Position numbers and translations under genes: made by a program. DNA of 64,000 nt from Euonymus europaeus (lineage: Eukaryota > Streptophyta > Magnoliopsida > Celastrales > Celastraceae). Within the stretch, counting starts at the first letter, position 1, and the number at the start of each line of letters is the position of its first letter. The notes beneath the pieces were generated by a model that saw nothing but the letters and a program-made list of their open reading frames with translations, had not been told where the DNA came from and did no database searches. Positions 53,101 through 64,000 of the stretch are shown one piece after another. The stretch covers positions 25,231,238-25,295,237 of the forward strand of contig OY756960.1 in NCBI GenBank assembly GCA_963580455.1, written 5' to 3'.

Positions 53101-54955
53101 ATATATTCAAAAGAAAATTAATCAGGACTCTTACATTAGTTAGCCCATTAATATGCACAACTATTACAGTAATATCATCTGTACGAGTTTCATATTGTAG
53201 CCAAAGTCGATAGGACTCTGCAACAATTGCAGCACATGCATCAGGGGGATCTTTATACTTGGCAACCTGGAAAGCAGCTTAATAAGGAAAATCGATGACA
53301 AAAATACCAGAGAAAATTCGGTGAAAATTCAACAACGAAAATATGATCGCAAATCATGAAATCCTGGGGGAAGGGAAAATAAACCGTCACTGGTATCAGG
53401 AATAAAGTTGACAAACTCAGCAAGTAACATGCTATAAGATGACTCAAGTCTTGTTTGCAACTTTTTAAGAGCATATGATTCTTAACGAAGAGAGTAAACT
53501 GAAAACGGGACCAGACCGACTCTTAAACCGCATCATTTTCCCCAATTCACCTTCTTGAAAGATACTAGTATCTGAGCCATTGTTTCAGCTTTAATGAATA
53601 AACGAGCACAGAATTTAAGTTGCTTAGTCAAGCTCCATTAGTGCTCTCCACACGAATTATAAGGTTGAAGTCACATACTTAAGACTAAATCATATGTAAT
53701 TTTCCCTCAAATTAATATGAGGCAATCACAGTAATAGTAGAGCTCATAATGTCTGGTGACAGAATTAAAACAAAGAATCCTACATCTCTGTCCAGTTAAC
53801 AAGAAAATAAACTGTTACTTTACTGTAGCTAACAAGTACTTAATCAAATAAGAACAGGAATATAACATAATTCAAACACCGGATAACACAAAAGACAAAA
53901 AGATACTATACCATGTCAACCACTGATTGGCTAGAAAGGAACTCAAACACCCCATCACTAGCAAGCACAAAGAAAGGATGATCTGGTGTGAGCTCAAAGA
54001 CCACAGTTTCAGGATTGGCAACGACCCCGATAGACTCCGCTATTGAATCCCCAATACTCCTAGTAAAAGCCGTGCCCGGATACATCCCATTTGGAACCCA
54101 CAACCTTGGTGGATCACCGTCGTCACTCTCCTCAGTGCCCCAACACTGCACATCCGGATTCTTCAACCCCTCAATCTGGTCCAATGTCAGCACCCTGGCC
54201 CCACAACGCTTGACCCTCTCCAATTCATCCGCTCGAAAAGGAGTCTGGTCTATGGACAAATCAACGGCCACAATATCCTTCCCTCTCCTCTCCGCTATAA
54301 CTGCCCTGGAGTCCCCGGAATTCGCGACGTATATCGTCCTCCCTCGCACCAACACTGTAATAGCGGTGGTTCCACTCATGCTATCATCCACGTTAGGATC
54401 GGCATGCAACTGTGAATTCGTGGCCAAAAACGAAGCGTGGCAAGCTTCCACAGCATCCGCATGAAACTTATTATCCCTCAACAAGTTCTCGCACAGCTTT
54501 CGCTTCGTAAACTGAGAGCAATGAGCCCCGAATTCTCCATGTCCGTCAAAAACCCCAAAGAAATGGTCGTCCAAACTGGTCCCGAAAGGCGTGTGTATAC
54601 AGAAGCTGTCCTGATTGGCCTTATCTAGGGCATCGGGGTAGTAACCACGCTGCGAGAGGAACGAGTACCGGAGCTCAAAGTTATCGGAGGGGACTTTCAC
54701 GGTTCTGGATCCGTCGGACGGAAGGAACTGTGCGGAGACACGAGAGAGGCGGGTGATACCAAGCTCGGAGTCTCGGGTATTGTTTGGCAGATTGATTCGG
54801 TCCCGGATTTCCGTTTCCTGATTGTCTGACGAAGCGGGAGAGAAGACGGCGACACCAGTAGTGTTCGAAGTGGTCGCATTATTAGGTATTTGTGGCTGTT
54901 TGATCCTCGGTGCACAGACCTCGCCGATGCAGGCTCTTGAGTAGACGCAACCCAT
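47157..54955 (-). CDS. PKG: PP2C / cyclic-nucleotide-binding / protein-kinase fusion, plant PKG type (1,081 aa, 15 exons)
   Basis: Orthologue type of At2g20050 and rice PKG, for which both phosphatase and kinase activity have been reported. Minus-strand exons: 54955-53912, 53266-53135, 53034-52804, 52701-52576, 51907-51845, 51592-51510, 51003-50772, 50695-50379, 50129-50048, 49953-49887, 49568-49291, 49180-49115, 48952-48831, 47668-47512, 47402-47157. Order: MGC N-terminus (myristoylation/palmitoylation likely), PP2C with DGHG at 137-140, [13 protein letters not shown] and ASDGVFEFL, then two cyclic-nucleotide-binding folds (FGELAL at 554-559, FGEWAL at 696-701), then a kinase-like domain (Lys799; [11 protein letters not shown]; ending PEWFDDW). 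The HRD site reads YRG (890-892) and DFG reads DFR (910-912). The start was placed at MGC rather than 15 codons upstream because of the lipidation motif. Confidence 0.94.
51060..51136. repeat. 15-bp direct repeat spaced by 47 bp in PKG intron 6
   Basis: AGATGAAATATTTTC occurs at 51060-51074 and again at 51122-51136. It could be the target-site duplication of a short insertion lying between the copies, or part of the events that brought in the neighbouring poly(A)-tailed piece. Confidence 0.7.
51137..51383 (+). mobile_element. Possible retroposed fragment with poly(A) tail in PKG intron 6
   Basis: On the plus strand, opposite to the host gene, a partly open stretch (reading [20 protein letters not shown]) runs to a stop. 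AATAAA follows at 51352, then a 12-A run at 51372-51383. A polyadenylation signal followed by a tail 15 bp later suggests reverse transcription of an RNA or a LINE end. No target-site duplication around it was confirmed. Confidence 0.35.
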
Positions 54956-56466
54956 CACTGGAAACTCATGGAGGATTTGATCTGATTGAGAAGATATCAA
55001 ACACTGAGCAAGTGAACTCCGTCACTCTGATTGTGAAACCGAGAATCAGAATCATAATCCAATCTCCATGGAAACAATTTCGAATATGCTAAAATGACGC
55101 AAAATTGGGTGAAAATCTAATTGGATTTTATTTTTGTACAGGAAAAAAGGAAACTAATGATTCACTTCGAATTTCTCTTAAATATATGATTGAAATTGGA
55201 AAACAAAATTCGAAATTAATAAAAGTTCTCGTCTTCTTGATCGGTACGTTTACATGGAAAGGATAAAAACCGTTACAGAAAAACAAGGAAAATAATTTAC
55301 AAAAGGAAGTAAAAAAAAAATAAAGAACATGAGCGAGACGCATCAGCAGTCCATGTGTGGAAGTCAGAGAGTCACAGCTTTTTCAGGCCAGTAAATGTGG
55401 GCCCAATAACTTTATTAGGTTGAAGTACAATGGGCCTGTGATGAGTGTGAGTGGTATGGTGATAAGGATCAACATTAGGGAAAGTCATTTTTATCAAATA
55501 CCAACCAATTTATTTGACTAAATAAAGCTACAATACTTGCTCATTGACGCCACGTAACTTTACTTAATTGTCGGGATGTACGTTTGGCAGATTTAACTAC
55601 CCGACTAATCATGTGACATAAAAAACGCCATTATTGACTAATATATACTTACGTGAAGGGCATGTATATATAGACAGAAGAATTCAATCCTAAAATGGAT
55701 TCTAGTTTTTTGGGACATTTGTAGAGGTTAAATCATTTTTGAGAATTCAACGGTATATTTTATTTTCAAAATAGAAATAAAATGTAATCTGAATTTTTTT
55801 AAAAATACCTTTTAATTTATATCGAATAATTTGGATTGATTAATCTCAACTGATAATTATCTGACACCGACTTTTGAGCATTTTGACAATTAACAATTGA
55901 CCACTCACCTTTGCATGGGTCGAGTGATAGTATGGGCCCAATTTTTTTGGGTTGGTCGATGATTGATTATCGGTTGATCGATAATGGATCGGTTGTGCGG
56001 TAAAATTGATCCACTACTAGCCCTTTCTGTGTATATTTACATGTAAAGAATAAATTAAATGGAGTAAATTAAAGCATTTTATGGCCCATGTTTAGTGTTT
56101 TGACCAGATTTGGACAATAGAGTCTCTTGCACTTGTTATAGTAGTTGGACTCTGAGCCCATGCTTTTGGCCCATATTTAGACACAAATTGGCCTGGGGAT
56201 GGAGACACAGTATTATACTATTATCAGTGACAGTAATTCAGTTATGTAATTGTGATTTGTGGTAAAATTTAGGCCCAGAGAAAGTTAAACAGACACACTT
56301 TATGTAATAGTACCTGAACTACGAAGCCCCATGATATCGGCCCAATACGATCCATCAAAATGCAAAAGTCACGAAGACTCTCCTCCATTCTCACTCATTG
56401 ATTATTTGACATTTGATTGTTCGCTTGGGTTCGATCGTGATTCTTGACCAGCGACGAAGAGCGAGG
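54956..56466. promoter_or_regulatory. Divergent promoter region of the PKG-type and FYVE genes, rich in TGGGCY boxes
   Basis: The two genes are transcribed away from each other from this 1.5-kb region. At least seven TGGGCY or GGCCCA/AGCCCA boxes occur between 55390 and 56345 (for example near 55392, 55431, 55934, 56083, 56155, 56169 and 56338). No TATA box is evident next to either gene, which fits site II-driven housekeeping expression. Confidence 0.45.
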
Positions 56467-59400
56467 ATGTTGGAGAAGATCGGTTTGCCGGCAAAGCCCT
56501 CTATGAGAGGCAGTAATTGGGTGGTCGACGCCTCTCACTGCCAGGGTTGTTCCTCTCAGTTCACTTTCATCAATCGCAAGGTTTGTTGTCACCTTTTGAT
56601 CCCAATTGTTCTTGATTTTTTGACATGGTTCTTCAATGCCCATCTCTCAAAATTATTTTTTTCTCCCTGGGTCCTATGTGTTATCGATATTGTGACCTAT
56701 GCAGTTTGTGTGGGAATCGTATTATTGGGGATTTATTTTAGTAATTCGGTGATGTGTAGGATTTGGGTGGACGAATTTCTGTGATATGTGTAGTTTAATG
56801 AATAGTGCTTGAGTGTTCTTTAGTTTAAATTTTATTGGATTGTATTGATCTCTTTTGAACTTTGCCTATTTATGTTCTACATTGTTTTTCCAAGCCTCAA
56901 TGTTTCAAATAAGAGATGGTTTGATTGTTTTAGCTTATCAACAAAAATATACTTCGATGAGCGTTTCAAATAAGTAGTAATGTCATTGGATAACTTTGGC
57001 TACTCAAAATTGAAGGTTCTTAATTTTTCTTCCATCAGTTCCTTGGATTTGAGAACGTTAAGATGAGATTTTAGAGTGTGTTATGAATAAGTTGATCATT
57101 TATATTTCTGCATTTTCAGCACCATTGCAGAAGGTGTGGGGGTTTGTTTTGTAACAGTTGCACCCAGCAAAGAATGGTTTTACGTGGCCAAGGTGATTCT
57201 CCAGTGCGAATTTGTGAACCATGTAAAAAGTTAGAAGAGGCTGCACGATTTGAGTTGCGACATGGTCACAAGAGTCGAGTGGGGAAAGGTTGTTCGCTCA
57301 TTCTCTTCACATATTACATTTTCTATTTCACTTTTCCTCATTGCGACTGACAATCAGTCTATTTTCATTTGTCTGATCTGTGATTCAAACTCTAAATGTA
57401 TCGTGTTTATCTGAATTTTCTTCGCTCTTTTCCTTTTGTTTTTCCATCAGCCTTTCTGATTTTAGATTACCTATAAGTTGGCTTGCACAGGGTGTTTTAA
57501 GCTTTCTTCTCTGCATCTCTTCATAAGGAGGCTCTGTTTTTCTCTTCTAAACCCAAGATATGGGTGAATCAAACAATGAACCTGATCCTAAAAAATACCA
57601 GGGATTGGTGAAAGGTTGTTCAATTGACCTTGGACAATATACAAATTAGTGTCTGCTTATTGTGTGCTGCATTATAATTTAAATTATGTTCATTATATCC
57701 TGCTACTTACCTCTGAGGGTAACTCGTTTACTAAAAATGTTTTCTTTTTTATTTTTGCATCTCTACTCTGAGTATTTGTATGATGTTGGCTGATTATTAT
57801 GGTGTTGAAAATCATTTCTGCAACGGTTCTCTTTTCCATTACTTTGCTGATGATTAAGGGGGTGTGGATGCGTGATAATAATACATGGAAACTAGTCATT
57901 TTACTAAATACCCTGGGATTGTATGGAAGTTTGTTGCTAGAAATGATTTCTTTAAGTATGCATATACAATATATTGCTTTATCCATTTTTCTTGTTGTTC
58001 AAGAATAAAATTTTCTTAGATGCATTTTATTTTCGATGGCTGCAGGATTTTCTGTAGGTGGATCAAATATCTCTAAGAAAAATGAAGATGAAATTTTGAG
58101 CCAGCTTCTTCGCGATGATGGAAAAGAATCCTTTGCATCAGGACATCAGTCTGACAATAGGACGTTTTCCAGTACTCGTAGCACTTCTAGCTGGGCGTCA
58201 TCTTCAAACATTCAAGAAGCTTCCATTCATGATGGTTTAGGAGAGATATCTAGAAGTCACTCTGCTGTTGAGCCAAATTTTGTACAAAATGAGATGGGAT
58301 CTGCAAGTCCTGAGGAGCTGCGTCAACGAGCTTCGGAGGAGAAAAATAAGTACAAAATTCTGAAAGGAGAGGGGAAACCTGAGGATGCTTTAAAAGCCTT
58401 TAAGAGAGGTAAGGAGCTTGAGAGGCAGGCTGAGGCTATGGAGATATTGATAAGAAAAAACCGTAGGAAAGTTACTCCTCCTGGTAACATGGTTGAAATC
58501 CGGGAGAAAGAGGCTCGTACTAAAGGTTCTGGCAGAAACCGAAAGCCACTTCCTCAGTTGAGTAATGAAAAGGTTGATTTACTAGCTGAACTCAAGGAAT
58601 TGGGATGGTCTGATATGGATATCCATGATCAAGACAAGAAACCGGGAAGTACAAGTTTGGAGGGTGAAATGTCTTCACTTTCTGGAGAAACCTCTCAAAG
58701 GAATGATAATAAGAAAAAGGTACCTCTTGGCATTGACAAGACCCAGGTTGTCGAGCATAAGAAAAAGGCTCTTGCGTTGAAACGTGAAGGAAAACTTTCA
58801 GAAGCCAAGGAAGAGCTAAAGAAAGCTAAAGTTTTAGAAAAGCAGCTTGAAGAGCAGGAACTCCTTGCCGAAGCTGAAGATTCTGACGATGAGATATCCG
58901 CATTAATCCGTAGTATGGACAATGAGGAACAAAGTGAATTGTCAAATCCACTTATTCAGGAGCAACACTTTGATATTGAGCATCTTATGGGAACCACTGA
59001 TGACCTTGATCTTGATACTAATTTTGAAGTGACAGATGACGATACAGAGGACCCAGAAATAGCTGCTGATTTGAAATCATTAGGTTGGACAGATGATTCT
59101 GATCATTTAGAAAACGTTACACCCCAGTCACTTGCTGTTAACCGGGAAGCACTTTTGAGTGAAATTCTATCCCTGAAAAGGGAGGCACTTAGTAAAAAAC
59201 GGACAGGCAATGTTGCAGATGCAATGTTGCATCTAAAGAAGGCTAAGTTACTTGAAAGGGATTTGGAAAACCTTGAACCTCATACTGACAATGTAATGGC
59301 CGGCAATTCCTCAACAATTCAGATATCTTCAAGTACTCGGACTGCTGATAAAATGTCAATGCCATCCAAACCTTTCTTGGATGATGGAAATGTGAGAGGC

Positions 59401-61793
59401 GGGGATTTTAATCTCACTGCAAAGAGTAGAGTGACAATTCAGAAAGAGCTCCTGAATTTGAAAAAGAAGGCTCTTGCTTTGAGAAGGGAGGGGAAATTTG
59501 ATGAGGCCGAAGAGGAACTGAAGAAGGGTAAGGTTCTCGAGCATCAGCTTGAAGAGATGGATACTACTTCCAAAATGAAGGTTGGGCACATGGCATTTGA
59601 TGGTAAGGGTCGGGGTTCAGCATTTGAGCATTCTGTGACTTCACAAGATCTGCCTGTTGCTGAAGATAGGGAAGATGTCACAGATCAGGATATGCATGAT
59701 CCAACATACCTTTCTCTTCTGAAAAGCATAGGCTGGAATGACGGACATGATGAGCCTGTTGGCTCTACACTTGAAGCCTCCATTCAAAATGATAAAGTTT
59801 CCCTGGAAACCAGCAAGATGACTTCTTGCATTGCTGCTGGGACATCCAGGAGAACTAAAGCTGAAATACAGAGGGAACTCTTAGGCCTGAAAAGGAAGGC
59901 TCTAGCTTTGAGACGTGAAGGAAAAGCTGATGAGGCGGAGGAAGTGCTTAGAATGTCAAAAGCATTGGAGGACGCGATGACAGAAATTGATGAAGCAAAG
60001 AAAGTTGAATCGTATAGGGCTGGTAGCAAAATAGGAGAATCCCCTTTTGGAACTGTGATTGAGGAAGTAGAAAAAGTTGCTACGGAGGAAGATGACGTTG
60101 TGGATGATCTGGGGGGTGATGGGGCCAATGATGAGGTGCAAGTACAAGCATCTACTGTTGGGAGTAAAATTTCTTCCTCTGCACCACTCGGAGAGATGGA
60201 GCCTATTCCTGATGAAAATGCTAGTCTCACCATCTCAGGTACGCAAAAAAATATTCCTCTTCTCAGGAAACTAAATGTTCATAGCCATCTCTTCCGATCA
60301 ATTGCAATAAATACTTGGGGCAATGATCCTGTGGTGGAAATGTTTTCTGAAGCATATTGTTTTTTATTCCTGATAGATGCAAGCTTAGGATTTATCTATT
60401 GATGATGTACTTTTTGGTTACACATTGTCCATGAAAAAAAAATGCTCCTCTTGCAGATCTCATGTAAATAGCAGTTTCACCGTTTGTTTTACCCCCAAAT
60501 TGTATTGCATCACCTAGTGCAACTTTTTACTTTAGGATGTGTTCTGGTTGTACGAGGCCTGAGAGATAATAATTTCAATATTTAAGCAATTTCTAATTGT
60601 GAACGGTAAGAATTGAAATATGGACCTTCATCCATAACAACTGGGCAATGCCCGGAATACAATTTGTTTGCTGTCTCTTATTCGGTCATTAACAGTGATG
60701 ACTGAAAGCTAGTTCTATCTCCTTGTGTGATTTATTTAGTTTATTATCTGTGGCAGCTTCTATATCACCAGCTCTAGTAAAGCAGATTAAAGAAAAAACA
60801 GAAGCAGGCAGTATGGGTTGCGAGAAAGCTCTTTCGGAGACTGGAGGAGACATTGTTAAAACTCAGGAGTTCCTCAGGCAAAAAGGATTAGCAAGCGCAG
60901 ACAAGAAAACAAGTAGATCCACAGCCGAAGGAAGAATTGGCTCGTACATTCATGATAGCAGGATTGGGGTACTGGTAGAGGTTAATGAAGACATGAAGCC
61001 GCATGTTAATGAAACAAAATCAGCACCGGGGAACACTTCTCAAAACAACCAAAATGTGCCTCGGGATACAATTTTGTCCCATAAGAAGAAAGCAGTTGCT
61101 CTAAAGAGAGAAGGAAAATTGGCAGAAGCACTAGAAGAACTCAGGCAGGCAAAACTGCTGGAGAAGAGTTGCCAGCAAGATAACCCTGAGAAAAAAAATG
61201 GGTTGCATGATATGCCGGCTTCTACATCGAACACTCCTTTGGCTGGACCGACAAGGGATAGTGCATCAAACTTGGCTCCAAAGCCAGCACCTGGACGTGA
61301 TCGGTTCAAGTTGCAACAAGAGTCTCTCAGCCATAAACGACAGGCTCTTAAGCTGCGAAGGGAAGGTAGGACCCAGGAAGCAGAGGCCGAATCTGAGTTG
61401 GCCAAGGCTCTTGAGGCACAATTAGAGGAGTTGGCTGCTCATGAACCAAGTAAGCCTTCTGTCAGTGGGGCAGGACTTGCAGATGATGCAGTTATGGAAG
61501 ATTTTCTTGATCCTCAACTCTTGTCAGCTCTAAAAGCACTTGGACTGGAAGACCCCAATACCGCACCACAAGCCCCAGCGAGGCTACAGCGTGTGACGGA
61601 TGTAGCAGAGCCTGCAAAACCAAGTGTTGGCAAGAATGAAAACCATGGCCAAGAGAGAATTCAATTGGAAGAGCAGATCAAGGCAGAGAAGTTAAAAGCA
61701 TTGAACTTGAAACGATCAGGAAAGCAATCTGAGGCTTTGGACGCTTTTCGCCGTGCCAAATTGCTTGAAAGGAAACTGAATTTGTTGGCATAA
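56467..61793 (+). CDS. FYVE zinc-finger protein with helical repeats and an EF-Ts-like segment (1,170 aa, 4 exons)
   Basis: Exons: 56467-56580, 57120-57288, 58046-60238, 60757-61793; 1,171 codons with the stop. The N-terminal FYVE domain is split by intron 1. It has WVVD, the basic RKHHCRRC motif, RICEPC and all four Cys pairs, so PI3P binding on endosomes is expected. The body carries about eight copies of a helix-turn-helix unit (type [20 protein letters not shown]) and four short LKxLGWxD-like motifs. Residues 826-902 at the start of exon 4 match the N-terminal UBA-like part of plastid EF-Ts ([49 protein letters not shown]) and stop just before the TDFV motif. The rest resembles my memory of At1g61690. 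The function is not known to me beyond lipid binding; a shorter form could end at 60402 if intron 3 is retained. Confidence 0.9.
60757..60986 (+). other. EF-Ts-like (TS-N/UBA) coding segment joined to the FYVE gene
   Basis: 77 codons with clear similarity to plastid elongation factor Ts, open throughout and in frame. The signature TGAGMMDCKKAL is altered to [12 protein letters not shown], and the match breaks after EVN, before CETDFV. The segment begins exactly at the splice acceptor, as expected if an EF-Ts exon with its own acceptor was copied in. Confidence 0.75.
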
Positions 61794-62410
61794 TATAAAA
61801 TTAAATGCCAGATTTGCTGCTTCTTTACATTCCTAGATATTGTGAACTAGAAATGTGAGAAACTTGTTACTGGGAAATTAATGTATGTACTTTGCAGGTG
61901 GTCTTCGTATGGTTGTAATTATCTTCATAAGGATATATGGGCCAAAATGTACACCATCTTTAATTTATGAGTGTGTATTGCATAAAAATATCTTTTAAAA
62001 TTCTAGAAAATCATAAATAGATGTATTTTAACATTGTGAATACAATCATGTATTTTTTTAGAAAGTAATTAAATTAATAAAAAATATGAATAATAGGATG
62101 AAATTTAAATTTAAATAATAACTTTTTACCTTTTGTTTATTTTAAAATGAATTTAAAATGTAACGGTTGAAATTTATTAATTTTTCAAAAAATTAGTTCA
62201 CCGTTTGGGAATAAGAATTAGGAAAACCCGGACTCCACTGGTTTAAGCTCTTTTCCTTCTGTTTCCTTCTTTATAATTAACTCGCTTGGAAACAAAATCA
62301 AGAAGGCAACACCCCTCTCAGTCGGTCTCTCTTGATTCTCTGTACGAACGTATCACCACCTCCTCTCACTCTCCATTACAGACGGACGACGAAAACCTGT
62401 GGAGAGGCAG
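61794..62410. other. FYVE gene 3' flank and glyoxalase promoter
   Basis: AT-rich with no gene. The last 150 bp before 62411 are less AT-rich and are probably the 5' leader of the glyoxalase gene. Confidence 0.5.
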
Positions 62411-64000
62411 ATGGTGGGAATACTTCCCATGGCTTCTTCCATTAGGCCTTCTCTCTCGACGTTCTGGTTCGCCGGTGCCTCTCGTTACGGTGTTTGTCTT
62501 TCCTCTTACAATCCTTCTAGGCGATTCGCCTATCTTGGCAGCAGTGAGGCTCTCTTCTAATTTTTCTAGTGTATGCATTAAACGCTGTTCAGTGCATATT
62601 CTTATAAATTGATTGATGAATAGGTATATGTTGATGTTTTACTAAATTAGTGGATTGTATTCACGACGTAAGAGGTGGTGGTGTCGGATTGACTGTGGCT
62701 GAATGAGAATATTCGGATTCGGTGTCTAATATGTTTTAGTAGAACAATTGAAAGAGATATTTCTTCATGCGGAGTTCAAGGTGTTTAGTGTCAGTGAGAG
62801 TGAAAACAGCATTCTATATCGAGTGAAATTGAAGTGATGTTGTGTTTTGTGCTGTATTGGCCGCACAATCGTGAAGTAGGGACTGGAATGGCTCCACGAG
62901 AAGTGCATCGGTTTTTTTATTCAATTTTCTGTCACTTTCCAAAACTAATTTTCAAAACATATCTTTTAAAAACCTGTTTGGCTAATTTGAGTTAGTCTGC
63001 ATGATTCGAGCTTTGCCTGTCTTGAGAATCATGAATATGATGTACCTCAAAGACATACCCTGTAATATCGCTTAAATTGTGGTTGATGTAAAGAGTACTT
63101 GTTTTCTGCCTTCAAATTATCATTTTCCTTATTGGGATACATTTTGTATAAAAGGTTGTATGTTAAAGTAAAAACTTGACATACTGGTAGAGTTGCTTCA
63201 ATGCAATATAGGAAATGTGCGCAAACAGGTGGGCCCCTGCAAAAAATAGCATTTACTATTTGGCTTGAATATCTAATCGAAGGAAGAATGATTGTGAGTA
63301 TTGATGTATCTAATTTGAAATAAGTCACTGACTTGTGATGTATCATGTGCTGCAATATATGAGTGTGCTGATAATGCTGATATGCTTACCAATTTTCATA
63401 AATCTGATTTGTTTTGCAGCCATTTTACAGTCACGCATCTTTGGCTTGAAAACTTCAAAGCTCTTGAGAAGTGAGGGTACAAGTGTTGGGGTGGCTGCTA
63501 GAAATATAGTACAAGCAAGCACATCTGCTGCTCAAGAAAATGTTCTGGAGTGGGTTAAACAGGATAAGAGAAGAATGCTTCATGTCGTTTATCGTGTTGG
63601 GGATTTGGACAGGACAATAAAGTAAACTACTTCTGGCTCGTTTCTTTTGTTCTCTTTTTATTTGATATGTTGTTTCTTATCTTCATTTGAAATGCTTAGG
63701 GTCAAACGATGATGTGATGACTGCAGATTTTACACTGAGTGCCTGGGGATGAAGCTACTTCGGAAGCGTGACATTCCAGAAGAGAGATACATTAATGCCT
63801 TTCTTGGTTACGGGCCTGAAGATTCTCATTTTGTTATTGAACTCACTTACAGTAAGTTATCTAGTTACTACTAGGTATTGACACCATCTTCTAACATCTG
63901 CTATGATATTGTGACACCTTTTAGCATGAGTCACCAGTGCACTGAGATAAGTACACAGAATACTGTATTTTATTCTTACATGAACCAATTTGTGAACTTC
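62411..64000 (+). CDS. GLX1: Glyoxalase I (lactoylglutathione lyase), plastid type, 3' part beyond window
   Basis: Isomerises the hemithioacetal of methylglyoxal and glutathione to S-lactoylglutathione. Exons in view: 62411-62543, 63420-63621, 63727-63851; the next intron starts at 63852 and runs out of the window. The first exon ([20 protein letters not shown]) is Ser/Arg-rich and acid-poor, a likely transit peptide. The catalytic domain begins [20 protein letters not shown], followed by [18 protein letters not shown] and [13 protein letters not shown]. The metal-ligand-type His and Glu are visible in MLHVVY and VIELTY. It matches my memory of At1g67280, a two-domain enzyme of about 350 aa, so roughly two-thirds is missing. 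The exon 1 donor was chosen by phase. Confidence 0.92.

Noticed and set aside
53988..54464. 158-codon frame antisense to PP2C exon 1
   Set aside because: Mirror of the conserved PP2C coding strand; no independent features.
55950..56010. GGTTGATCGATAATGGATCGG as a regulatory or satellite array
   Set aside because: Only imperfect short reiteration with no regular unit.

Overview
This is nuclear DNA from a flowering plant, most likely a eudicot. The genes are split by many GT-AG introns, intergenic DNA is AT-rich, and MITEs and a hAT element lie between genes. The best protein matches I can recall are Arabidopsis proteins. The species cannot be named from the sequence. All homology statements come from memory of protein families; no search was run. 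Exon borders were set by splice signals, reading phase and family alignment, and every multi-exon model closes in frame.

Layout: (1) 125-4484 (+) cytosolic NADP-malic enzyme, 19 exons. (2) 5528-14903 (+) STT3A catalytic subunit of oligosaccharyltransferase, 23 exons. (3) 15802-16840 non-autonomous hAT element with a perfect 8-bp target-site duplication. (4) 17451-22098 (-) UNC-13/MUN-like (DUF810) protein, with a GC-AG intron. (5) 22.6-28.5 kb, repeat-bearing DNA without genes. (6) 28581-29381 (-) DREB-type AP2/ERF factor. (7) 29.5-33.5 kb, mostly non-coding, with repeats and one promoter-like stretch that may serve a small unrecognised gene. (8) 33599-36497 (+) CAF1, a plastid group II intron splicing factor. 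(9) 37.0-38.6 kb (-) broken STP14-like sugar transporter, next to an intact STP14-like gene at 39587-41893 (-). (10) 43.0-43.7 kb, MITEs. (11) 44722-46203 (-) UGT78-like glycosyltransferase with an altered PSPG box. (12) 47157-54955 (-) PP2C/cyclic-nucleotide-binding/kinase fusion (plant PKG type). (13) 56467-61793 (+) FYVE-domain repeat protein whose last exon opens with a plastid EF-Ts-like segment. (14) 62411-end (+) plastid-type glyoxalase I, cut by the window edge.

The genes do not form a pathway; this is an ordinary gene neighbourhood. From memory, several have homologues close together on Arabidopsis chromosome 2 (At2g19900, At2g20010, At2g20020, At2g20050), which suggests old microsynteny. 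The most unusual points are the FYVE/EF-Ts join, the degenerate catalytic and ligand motifs of the PKG-type protein, the UGT with GYQS in place of GWNS, and the palindrome-rich hAT element. I saw no CRISPR array, operon, rRNA or clear tRNA gene.
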